Below, one piece after another: positions 36,461-45,880 of a stretch of 64,000 nucleotides of DNA. The notes under the pieces were generated by a model. It worked only from the letters and a program-made list of their open reading frames with translations, searched no databases and had not been told where the DNA came from. Numbering within the stretch: position 1 is the first letter of the stretch; every line of letters starts with the position of its first letter. The DNA is from Iris pallida. Lineage: Eukaryota > Streptophyta > Magnoliopsida > Asparagales > Iridaceae. Position numbers and translations under genes: made by a program. The DNA lies in the NCBI GenBank assembly GCA_029216955.1, contig JANAVB010003999.1, forward strand, positions 5,210,197 to 5,274,196, in the 5' to 3' direction.

Positions 36461-36676
36461 TATATATAGAGAAGGGAAGAAGTGGTAGGAAGAGGAATAG
36501 AAGAGGAAGAAGAAGTGAAAGAAGTAGCAGCTGCAGCAGCAGCAGATAGCAGTAGCAGTAGCAGCTGCAGCAGCAGTAGATAGCGGTAGCAGTAGCAGCT
36601 GCAGCAGCAGCAGATAGCAGCAGCAGCAGTGGTATCTAGCAGCAGCAGTAGCACAAAGACCCCCTAGCCTATAAAC

Positions 36677-36770
<94 letters not shown>

Positions 36771-36839
36771 GTATATAGATTTATATATATAGATATGTGT
36801 GTGTGTATGTATTTATATATATAGATATGAGTGTGTGTT

Positions 36840-36904
<65 letters not shown>
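36421..36904. repeat. Microsatellites and 34-bp CAG-rich repeat in H LTR
   Basis: An AT run near 36421-36456 is followed by three copies of a 34-bp unit starting GCAGCTGCAG (36527, 36561, 36595). After these come AT then GT runs (36681-36768) and another AT run (36849-36904). Confidence 0.92.
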
Positions 36905-36907
<3 letters not shown>

Positions 36908-36929
36908 TATAGATATGTATAGAAAGAGG

Positions 36930-37140
36930 AGAAGAATTAGAAGAAGAAGAGTAAGAGTAAGAATTAGAAAAAAAGTGTAAGGAGAAGGAAAAGGAAAAAG
37001 GATAAGGAATAAGGAAGAATAAGGAGAAGGAGAAGAATATGAATAAGGAGAAGGGAAGAAAAAGAATAAGGAGAAGGAGAAGAATAGGAGAAGGAGAAGG
37101 AGAAGGAGAAGGAGGAGGAGGAGGGAAAGAAGAGTGGTAG
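36930..37140. repeat. Purine-rich AAGGAG/GAAGAA tract
   Basis: About 200 bp nearly free of pyrimidines on the plus strand, made of GAAGAA, AAGGAG and GGAGGA units. Such a tract can in principle form triplex structures. It shows no coding features. Confidence 0.85.
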
Positions 37141-37674
37141 TAGCAGGAGTTGTAAGGGTGAAAATAGTGGTGTTAGGATCGAATTTAGAGGAGATTGAGT
37201 GAATCGGATTTGGTGAAGGGGTGAAATTGAGCTTCGAGTGTCAGAACGCGTTGAAACTTGGAGGAGACTTAGATTATGTGAATTAGATTTTGTGGGTAGG
37301 CTCCCGAATTGAAATCGGAGTTTCGTGTAGGAGTAGGACGATGGTATCGCACCGTACCATTGCGTATCTTGAGATATTCAAGATAATCGGCAATAGGCCG
37401 TAAGATGGACTGGATGTCCACTCTACCTAGGAAGCTTGGTAGGTAATGAATGTATAGGCTAGTATCCTACTACCCTAGGAAGCACGGGTCGAAATACCAA
37501 GCGTAGGTAGGCTAACTTGGTATTTGCCTAGGTTAGAAATTTACCTTTGTAAAGGATAAATTAAGATATTGGCCTACGGCTAAGATATGGGTTTCGGAGT
37601 TCAAGATGGACTCGGATATGGGTTGTAAGGGTTGGTAATGGTTAGAAATAGTCACCTAGACCTAGTCTTAACCT

Positions 37675-37985
37675 TGGTTGACCACGGTTGACTTTTTAGA
37701 CCAAAAGTCAACTATGGGTCAACACTTTACCCAATTTAGTTCCAAATTCCATTAGACTTGAACGGTTGACCAAAAGTCAACTGTTAGTCACCATTGACCT
37801 AGGATTGACCTAGAGTTGACCTAGAGTTGACCAGAGTTGATCCGTTGACCAAAAGTCAACTGTAATCAACTTTTGACCTAGTTTGATTTGGATTGACTTA
37901 CAATGTTCTCCTATGACCAAGGTTGACCTAACTAGACTTGTCTTGACCTAGAATGACTGAATAGGATTTAAATTGATTTGACTTT
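37675..37985. promoter_or_regulatory. Dense W-box cluster in H LTR
   Basis: I count about 17 TTGAC/GTCAA pentamers in roughly 310 bp, many as GTTGACC or AAAAGTCAACT, against about one expected by chance. They lie in both orientations, with a repeated pair TTGACCAAAAGTCAAC. Confidence 0.6.
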
Positions 37986-38721
37986 ACTTCCTAAACATAG
38001 TATTGACACGTCTTGTTATCTATAGGTCCTCGAGGCGTTGTATTGGATCCAGTTGACATATTATATCATATCACAGGCGAGTACATTCTCTGATAACTTT
38101 TTCCCAATTTATGATAACTGTTATGATTCATGTACTTAGTGTAGATATGCTCATTCCTGACACATGATTCTCACGGATTGGTATTCTTGGATCTCGACGA
38201 GAGATGTTGCTCCTTGTTAGCTTGGGATGTATTGTGCAAGCTCCCTTGTAGCTCTTGCGTAATATGTGGTCACTGATTCTAGAGAAGACTTGCTTTCTTC
38301 TCATAGAATCCCGTGCAGTGATGTGTCCTGTTTGGATCCATTCTACCAGTTGGGGGTGGGGGAGTAGTAGCGTATGCCTGTGATCAAATCCATCTTGTAT
38401 TCTTGAATAGTGTTAGTCATATACCGCAGTTATGACTAGCCAGGCCAGTTCTTTACAGGTTTCCAAGCCGGTCACAAGCTGAAACTACTACTCACACACA
38501 TTGGATAGATGGCTTACCTTAATTTGTGTACATACCATGATCAGTTCTACTTTTTCTGTTCTAGCTCTAGCTCTACAACTTACCATGCCATGATACATAT
38601 ATGTACCCTCCATGATTTTATTGTATATGCTCTATTTACAGTCTTATGGCTTTTATTCTATCTTGAGATCTGTTATGAGATATATGTACTCGTTCCATCC
38701 TGACCGGATATGTTGAAAATG

Positions 38722-38859
38722 TTTACAGATGCAGAGGAGGACTATTATTGCACTTACTACGGCCCACCGGACGTAGTAGGTGACGTAGTAGGTTTAGAGA
38801 CAGATATCCTAGATCCGCAGGGTGCAGTACCGCAGGACGAGATACCGCCTATCCTGTAG
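38722..38859 (+). CDS. Short open frame in H LTR homologous to those of D and J
   Basis: The frame reads FTDAEEDYYC, TYYG, then an acidic, valine-rich tail, and stops at TAG 38857-38859. D has FTEDDEEPC...YFG and J has FTEDEEEAC...YYG at the same place of their LTRs. Unlike D and J, the H frame is closed upstream by a TGA at about 38701, so in H it could only be translated as an exon joined at the acceptor TTTACAG. It has no recognised domain. Its role, if any, is unknown. Confidence 0.3.
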   Translation, partial: FTDAEEDYYCTYYGPPDVVGDVVGLETDILDPQGAVPQDEIPPIL

Positions 38860-39234
38860 ATAGAGTAGGTTTTTGTACTGGACCTTGTCTCCAGTCACTC
38901 TTGGGACTGTTATTATTTTGGCTTGTATTAGAGACTTTGGACTTAGACTTGTATATTCTTTGTGTTTGGACTTGACAGGTTATATTTTATTGTCATGTTG
39001 TCTTTATCTTTCAGTCTTTACTTTATCATCTTAGAGTTGTGATTGAGTACTCATATATTATCATTGCTTGTCCTCCGTTCGGAGTTGACCATATTCTCGA
39101 CAGATTTTTGATATTATATAAACTGTTGTTAGAGTAGTAAACCTACAGCGTTCCGTACCGTTTTTACGATATGGGCTGGGAGTTGTTACGCACACGTGCC
39201 CTTACAGCGGGTGCGGGTCGTGACACGTTTTTAG

Positions 39235-39252
39235 TGGTGGCCCACGCAGGTC
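39235..39252 (+). promoter_or_regulatory. Element H primer-binding site, tRNA-Ile(AAU) type
   Basis: TGGTGGCCCACGCAGGTC, nine bases after the LTR. It differs by one base from the sites of A to D. Confidence 0.7.
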
Positions 39253-39482
39253 CTGAAGTCGCAATTAGTGCGATGTCGTAGCAGCACTCGTCTTAGAGTG
39301 TTGACTACGAGCCTGTGTTACATATAGGAGGTAGTAGGCTAAGAGTACTCAATCACAGTAAGATCTTTCCTTGCTTATCTTGCTTACCGTCTTTGATATT
39401 GATTCAATGTATTCTAGCTATTCTCCTTTGATATAATCCTTCTTATGCCATATTGATATCTTCCTTTCAATCTGTCTCCAGG

Positions 39483-41229
39483 ATGGTGATGACTCATTCT
39501 CCCGGTGAGGAGCACGGGGAGACGGAGAGGTCTGCTACCTCTGGCGGACAGGCTCCAGTCACTTTCCCTGCAGTTGGGACTTCACTAGGGGCTCTCGGGG
39601 GTACTCCTCCATCGCTCTCGATGACTGTCCCTGGGGTCACTGCGGGTGCTCTTCCTGCAGTGTCGGGGCTACGACGGGAGCTGTCGGGGGCGTTCCTCCT
39701 CCTCCTCAACAGGGGACTCCTCCGCCGGTGGTGGAAGCTATTCCTCCGTTGCCTCCTCTGCCCATAGACATGGTGCAGATGCTCGCATTCTTTCAGCAGG
39801 TGCTGGAGTACCAGCAGGCCCAGCACGAGGCACAGATGAGACAGACTGAGGCCATGCGCCAGGGCATGGAGGATGCCCATAGGTTGACCATGGCTACGGT
39901 GGAGCGTGGGGCTCCACAGCGGAAGGTGCAACAGCAGAAGCCCGGAGACATCCAGGCTTTCAAGAAGATGGGTCCGAGGAATTTCAGAGGGACCGAGGGC
40001 ATTGTTTATGCTGATGACTGGCTCGAGGATATCGAGCGTCAGATGAGGGCCTCCCGCCTGGCAGACGACCTGAAGGTCGAGGCGGTTGGCTTGCAGTTAT
40101 TAGATATTGCCCGGACATGGTTCCAGAACGAGCCGGCTCTTGCAGGAGAGGGCCACACTTGGGCTGAATTTCGGGCCCTGTTCAGAAAGAAGTTCTTTCC
40201 CCCACAGACAAGATCGGCCTAGTGTGGCAGTTTCAGAACCTGCAGCAGGGCAGTATGACTGTGGAGGAGTATGCGGCCGAGTTCGGCCGGCTGAGCCGAT
40301 ACGCCGAGTACATGGTGAGCGACCCAGTGATCCGAGCAGAGCGCTTCCGGGAGGGATTGACATAGGATATCAAGATCCTGATCCCTTCCTTCTACGCGAC
40401 ATATGCAGAGGTCTATGCGGAGGCTCGGAAGGTGGAGAGAGAGTGGGGCTTGAAGCCGAAGAGGGATCGTGAGTTGTTTTCGGGGGCCAGTAGCAGCGTG
40501 GGGGCTGCTAAGTGCCCTCAGCTTCAGCATCAGCCGTTCCAGCATCATCAGCAGCAGGTGCAGGCCAGGGTACCTGTCCAGAGGGTTCAGCAGCGTCAGG
40601 GGCAGGATGATCCTCCGTGCCACTACTGCAAGAAGCCCGGTCACCTCTTTGAGTTCTGCAGGAGGAGGCTGGGGTTGTGCCTCTTTTGCGGTGCCGCTGG
40701 GCATCAAATACGGAAGTATCCTAAGAACTTTCGTGTTGCTGGAGTAGCTCAGAGGGCACCTGTTCAGAGGGCACCAGCTAGTGTGCCTGTAGTTCAGCAG
40801 CGGGGTCCACTTCCAACCCAGCAGCAGCAGTTTGTCCAGCACCACCAGCAGAAGGGTGTTCAGGGTAGAGCCTTTGCTCTTGCAGCCGAGGAGATGGAGC
40901 CTATAGCGGATGTTGTCGCAGGTTCTATTCTGCTCGATTCTTTTCCATCTTTAGCCTTGTTTGATTCTGGTACTACGCACAGTTTTGTGTCTGTTTCTTT
41001 TGCTCTTAGGCACAATATCATTGCTGAGTATCTTGGTAGGACTTGTAAGATTATGACTGGGAATGGCATCATCCTGGTTAATAATATTTGTAAGGGGCGG
41101 AGAGTTTCTTTGAGAGGCCGGGAGCTGAGGACGTGTTTGCTCGTAATGCCACTTCCGAGTTACGATGTGGTACTCGGTATGGACTGATTGAGCATGCACC
41201 ATGCTAGCATAGAATGCAGAGGGGGTAGG
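39483..41229 (+). pseudogene. gag: Element H gag and start of protease (frameshifted)
   Basis: It starts at ATG 39483 after CTGTCTCCAG. Three frames carry successive parts. The first is the Gly/Ser/Pro-rich N-terminus. From about 39670-39728 a second frame has FFQQVLEYQQAQ, IQAFKKMGPRNFRGTEGIVY and ARTWFQNEPALAG. From about 40205 a third has QFQNLQQGSMTVEEYAAEFG, a zinc knuckle CHYCKKPGHLFEFC, a damaged second knuckle (CLFCGAAGHQIRKY) and protease FDSGTTHSF (about 40972). Stops are TAG 40363-40365 and TGA 41185-41187, the latter where relatives have tryptophan in GMDW. The gene is then cut by element I at 41230. It cannot make a working protein. Confidence 0.87.
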
Positions 41230-42839
41230 TGTCACACCCCAGAACCAGAATACTGGAGAGCGGGGGCAGACATAGCCAGCTACGTATATGAAATGGAATC
41301 CATCTCGCTATACGATCACGGCTGTCTAGATACATGAGGGTTTACTACAAGCCAACAGTCTCCTATGGTCATGAACAAGCCTAGTGTCTCAATCACAAGC
41401 AAGTAAAGTCACAAGATGTATGATCATTAAATATACAATAATAAGGCATCCCAAATATTACATATTCAGCTGATCATGAAGCTAGTCGTTACAAAATGTT
41501 AGGACTAGCAAGAGTTTAGTCATACATGATCAACCCTAGGATCTGTCAATCATGTTACAGCCCGTAGGCAGACAGTAAGTAAGTGCAATCGAGCTAAACA
41601 GGTGCTCGTCGGCTAAACGCCTAAAAAGAATATTTTTACAATAAAGTGGGAGATCAAAAATAAACTCACTCGTTTCCCTGGTTACGTCTAGTCGCCACCA
41701 TCGGACTGGAAAGTCGGTAGATCCTCTGGAGCTGCTTCGAAATCTGGCCATACAAAACCAGCTGGATCAGACCCCAGAAAGAGCAAGTGCCACAAAGGAA
41801 GCTTCACTTAGGAACTAAAACCAGCAATTAGCACAGAAGATAATAGTATATAATAAAACTGGAGAAAATATAACATCACGAGGATATACGGTAAGATAAC
41901 CATGGGACCATTCAGATGACCAGGTTACAATCCTTAAACCAAACAAGGACCGGAATTATAACCCTTCGTCTGAACCGAACTTGGTATCTCCCATTTATCA
42001 GCAAGATAATATAAGAAGATCAGAACATGTAATAATCTATACAGGATCAAGGCAAGACTAGACTAATAATTCCCATTCAACAATCACGGCCAAGCAATAA
42101 GTACGGCTTGATACTTTAACTAGCTAGGGTTATCACAAGCCTAGTTACTAGCAAGATGCAGTGAGATTATTCCACAGCCACAAGCCCTGCAGACCATCCA
42201 GGTTACCCAGGTCGAAAATTAGGGGTTGAATTCAGGTGGGTACATCGTCCAGGAAACGCATGTACCCTTAAGTAGCTTGAAGGGTGCAACACATGACAGT
42301 GTGCTGGAAATGTGCCCTACTCGACGGCAGGCTACAGATCCCAAGCGCGCCCAGGTAACGGGATGGCCTGTAGCTGGGAGATCTCTTTATGACTAATGTA
42401 TTAATCTAGTTATTAGCCTTAGTCCATTTCAGTAGGTACTCCTGACCGTGGTACTCAGGAGTCCCCTCCTAGACATGATGCAAGACAGGACCAGATTATT
42501 TGTACAAGCACAATCGCCTACGGTGTCCAGGTTAATTATACAGGTCATGTCATGTCAGGTAGCCGTCGCAACAGCTTATCAAGATATATCATGTCCGGTT
42601 ATCATGTTAAGTGTACTTGTCAGGAGTGCGCCACGACGGGCCACTATAAGGTCATATCATGTTTACTCGTCAGGAGTGCACCCCTACGGGTCACTGTCGT
42701 GTTCAGGTACATGTGCAGGGCATCATAGTGCAAGCATTCAATCAGAAGATCCAAGTTATGCTAAGGTTACGAGACATGAATTAATAATAATAATAATAAT
42801 TAAATAACAGGGCAGGGCACAGGAAGGAGCCCTACGGCT

Positions 42840-43350
42840 CAGGATCACTAGAACTCATACGGCCAATAAGGAGAGCGCATACAACTTGGTAAGGACAGGA
42901 GCATGCGGCTAGAAAGACAAGGGCGCATGCGGCTAGGAAGGTAAGGGCGCATGCGGTCCCAAGAAGTTGGGTCTCATGCGGCCAACGAAAGAGTAGGCTT
43001 CATGCGGCTGACGGGAAGCAAGTCCATGCGGTCAAGGAAGGACAGCGGCATATGCAGCTAGGAGTGATGGACGCACATGCGGCTGGCCGAAGAGTAGTTC
43101 CATGCGGCTGGCTGAAAGGTAGTTCCATGCGGTCAAGGGAATTCGGATTCATGCGGCTTAAAGGGACGGACGCCCATGCGGCTACAGAAGCAAGGGGTGC
43201 ATGCGGCTGAGTGGGGAGAGGAATCCATACGGCTGGAAGAAGCGGGGTCCCATGCGGCTCAATGGGAGTAAACCTATGAGGCCAGAAGTTCTTCCAGTCA
43301 TGCGGCTGGGAGAACACTTGCCGCATGAAATATTCATGCGATCAAGTCAA
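42840..43350. repeat. CATGCGGCT minisatellite in element I LTR
   Basis: About 18 degenerate units of 23-27 bp centred on CATGCGGCT followed by GAAG/AAGG stretches. It is at the place where A, B and C carry other arrays. Confidence 0.85.
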
Positions 43351-43813
43351 GTACTGTTCTTCTTCTCCGAATTTTTCGAGAAGAAGAACACCATAATCCC
43401 ATACTTTCAAGCTCCATGAAACCTTCATCCAGAGTCCAAATCCGAACTTCCATAGGTCAAAATGGGGCAGAACAAAATTCTCTACAACATAGAACCATCA
43501 AAACTGAAAAATAACAAGATTAAATAGATCAAAAACCAAGAATTCTGAAAATAAAATAAACTTAGATCTACAAGAATCTGGCCATGGAAAGTAAAAATGC
43601 CAAGTACTAAAGGATGCTAGAATGTTATAAAGAAGAGAATGGAACAATAAAATTAGAGTTCCTCCATAAAGCAAGCTGCACTTGCCTAGGCCTCTCTCTC
43701 TCTCTCTCTCTCTGGTAGGTGAAGAAGTTATGATGGAGAAGAAGAAGAATAATGATGAGAGAAAAAAGAGAATGGGTAATAAATACTAATGATAGTGGTA
43801 GGTAGGGGTTCAC

Positions 43814-43836
43814 CCTTGGTTCATGATGAACCAAGG
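43814..43836. promoter_or_regulatory. Longest form of the promoter inverted repeat (element I)
   Basis: CCTTGGTTCAT, one G, then ATGAACCAAGG is a perfect palindrome with 11-bp arms, 128 bp from the LTR 5' end. Confidence 0.65.
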
Positions 43837-43966
43837 CAAAACCAAGCCAAGCCGAACCAACCCAAGAATAAACCAAGCCATGAAGCTAAGCAAGGAATCA
43901 TGCAATACAAGATAAAATACGTACACGTATTCTAAAATACGTAATAGGAACCACAGGCATTACAAA

Positions 43967-43978
43967 TCTACCCACCTT
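43967..43978 (-). promoter_or_regulatory. Polypurine tract of element I
   Basis: The minus strand reads AAGGTGGGTAGA two bases before the 3' LTR. It corresponds to the tract of B. Confidence 0.6.
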
Positions 43979-44147
43979 AAAAGAATTCCGTCCTCGAAAT
44001 TTAATTAAGAGGCTAGAGAGACGAGGACAAGCTATTTTAATCACAAGCAAGCTATAACTAGGCAAGCAATCACTCATTCAAGCAAGGAATCGAAGGCATG
44101 AGGCATAAGGAAGACATTATACCTCACGAGTCAAACAAGTCGGGATA

Positions 44148-44432
44148 TCATGATCGGATATCATCCTCACGCTCCCATGTTGACTCACCTAAAGAGTGAT
44201 GACCCCAAGCAACTCGGACTAACTTGATAGTCTTGTTCTTGAGTATCTTCTCTCTCCGGTCCAATATAGACACGGGCCTCTCCTCATACGAAAGGTTGGT
44301 ACCAACAACCAATTTCGAATGATCTAGGATGTGGCTCGGGTCCGGGATATACCGTCGTAATTGGGATACATGGAACACGTTATGCACCTCGGTTAGCGAC
44401 GGCGGAAGAGCGAGACGATAGGACACATCTCC
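44148..44432 (-). pseudogene. pol: Element I integrase tail and chromodomain
   Basis: From the J insertion point the frame reads [36 protein letters not shown], then the chromodomain EERPVSILDRREKILKNK and WGHHSLGESTWEREDDIRS. It ends at TGA 44148-44150, where B has an arginine codon and continues for seven more residues. The next in-frame stop is a few codons later, so the loss is small. The chromodomain targets integration to chromatin in this group. The sequence is separated from the rest of integrase (48773 onward) only by the solo LTR J. About 180 bp of untranslated sequence lie between the stop and the LTR. Confidence 0.87.
44428..44432. repeat. Target site duplication TCTCC, left copy (solo LTR J)
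   Basis: TCTCC precedes the LTR end TGTCACG and is repeated at 48773-48777. Confidence 0.93.
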
Positions 44433-44813
44433 TGTCACGACCCGCACCCACTGTGAGGGTACGAGAACGTAACAACGCCCAGCCTACGCCGCAGTATCGG
44501 CGGTAGAACGCTGTCCTAGGTCAATCATCTAACAATATAAAGGTACCTGTACAGTATATACACTCCGAATGGAGGTGACATAACAACATACAGTCTCAAT
44601 CATATCTAAGGCAAAATGATAAGAATGAAAGATAGATAGATAAATGCTGGAATAAAAGATCCACAGGATACAACAGAGAGAGAGAGTCTAAGTGTCTACT
44701 GCCATACAAACAGACATCCAACTCAATACAAGTCTCTAAAACTGGAATGAAAGAATATACAATCAGATCTCAAATGACAGTAAAAGTAAATCTAGACTAG
44801 GGAGCCACAGTCT

Positions 44814-44969
44814 CTAAGCTAGTGGATCAGGCTGGAAATCTGGGTCACACAAGTCATCAACAGCTGTCCCATAGTAGGTATCTATGCAGGCCTCCTCCTC
44901 ATCCTCTGTAAAATTTTCAACAGGTCCAGTCAGGACGGGAGCGAGCACAAAACATCTCACGCAGTTCAT
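44814..44969 (-). CDS. Short conserved open frame in LTR J (51 codons)
   Basis: The frame starts at ATG 44967-44969 and stops at TAG 44814-44816. It reads MNCVRCFVL, APVLTGPV, FTEDEEEAC, TYYG, VDDL and an Asp/Pro-rich end. The homologous frame in D has the same start, length and stop position although the last third has diverged, which suggests the frame has been kept. A splice-acceptor-like TTTTACAG lies inside it at 44909-44906, so the second half may be an exon. No known domain. Confidence 0.4.
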   Translation of the reverse strand: MNCVRCFVLAPVLTGPVENFTEDEEEACIDTYYGTAVDDLCDPDFQPDPLA

Positions 44970-45164
44970 ATCGAGTTAGGAAATATAAAGCATGCAATAG
45001 AGTAAAGTACATGAAACGCTGAAAGAGAAGATATACGAAAACAGTAGAGATTTGATAACAGGAAATATCTAAGTACGATAAGTAAGAACTGTAAAGAACA
45101 TGTGATTTTAGAGTACAATCTGGTTATGTAAACGGGCTAGGAAAATGCAATGGTAACTCCATTG

Positions 45165-45425
45165 TACGTGGGTGTACAATAGACATATACAATAGTTATA
45201 CAATGTTGTACAATAGGAATTGAGTACATAACCAATTCTACTCCCCCTTTCCAATCAATACACAAGGATCTTCTCCAGTTACGTTATCTTATACAATAGT
45301 GTACAATGTTATACAATGGATGTACAATGTTATACAATAGTGTACAATGGTCTATCCCTGGGCTCATGTGATAATGAGAGTACAATATGCACAATGAGTA
45401 TACAAGGATATGGTATTCAATAAAT
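45165..45425. repeat. TACAAT array in LTR J
   Basis: More than a dozen copies of (G)TACAAT followed by A or G, spaced 8-20 bp. It replaces the CACATG array found in D at this place. Confidence 0.75.
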
Positions 45426-45737
45426 ACAATATGTAAGTGAAACACACGTCACAATATGTATCTAGTGAATACAAGGGGATAACATCCCAAAAGGAGATCC
45501 ATATAGTACCAATCCGTGATAACAATCGTGTCAGCATCAAGTACAGTAATCTAGAGCAAGAATGTAAATCCATACAAGTATGAAACGGTCAGAGAATGTA
45601 CTCGCCTGATATCCTGAGTGTCTGAAGAGAATATACTGTCCGAGGAGTGGTGTCTGTCTCCTATAGAACAGCACTAGTCACAACAAGTCTTAAATGATAA
45701 AATGAAGCTCTACTATGCATTCTACATGAATCTAGGT

Positions 45738-45880
45738 CAATCTAGGCCAAAGTCAACTCTTGGTCAACTCTGGTCAACCCTAGAAGTCAAACTAGGTCAA
45801 CCAAGTCTAATCTAGGTCAAACTAGTCTACACTAGGCTAACTAGTCCATTCTAGGTTAATTAGACTAATCAAGTCTAAAC
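45738..45880. promoter_or_regulatory. W-box (TTGAC) cluster in LTR J
   Basis: At least seven GTCAA pentamers (AGGTCAAT, AAAGTCAAC, TTGGTCAAC, CTGGTCAAC, AAGTCAAAC, AGGTCAACC, AGGTCAAAC) within about 100 bp. Confidence 0.5.

Larger units (their letters stand above)
35501..39225 (+). repeat. Element H 5' LTR (3725 bp)
   Basis: It begins CGTATCACCCCC, where relatives have TGTA, so the terminal T seems mutated, and ends GGGTCGTGACA. It holds a CT-rich leader (35900-36000), a donor-like TTAG/GTATGC at 36010/36011, microsatellites (36421-36904), purine-rich repeats (36930-37140), a W-box cluster (37675-37985), a GCGAGTACATTCTCTG block shared with D and J (38075-38090), and an acceptor-like TTTACAG at 38728 followed by the short open frame. 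Confidence 0.87.
35501..41229 (+). mobile_element. Element H: chromovirus with 3.7-kb LTR, 5' part only
   Basis: The order is 5' LTR (35501-39225), primer site, degenerate gag and the protease start, cut at 41230 by the 3' LTR of element I. Gag, LTR ends and primer site match the D family. The rest of H should lie right of the window. It is inserted in element G. Confidence 0.88.
41230..43964 (-). repeat. Element I 3' LTR (2735 bp)
   Basis: On the minus strand it runs from TGTAATGCC to GGTGTGACA. It is most like the A LTR in its 3' part. It holds the inverted repeat with 11-bp arms (43814-43836), a TATTTATTA TATA candidate (about 43785), a CT-rich leader with a CT microsatellite, the GCAAG/CTTGC hairpin (43671-43685) and a CATGCGGCT minisatellite (42840-43350). 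Confidence 0.9.

Noticed and set aside
36412..36654. Leucine/alanine-rich 80-codon minus-strand frame
   Set aside because: It results from the CAG-type repeats and AT run. No conservation or start context.
40219..40845. 208-codon minus-strand frame opposite H gag
   Set aside because: It is the mirror of the gag linker and zinc-knuckle region. The sense strand shows clear gag motifs in a broken frame.
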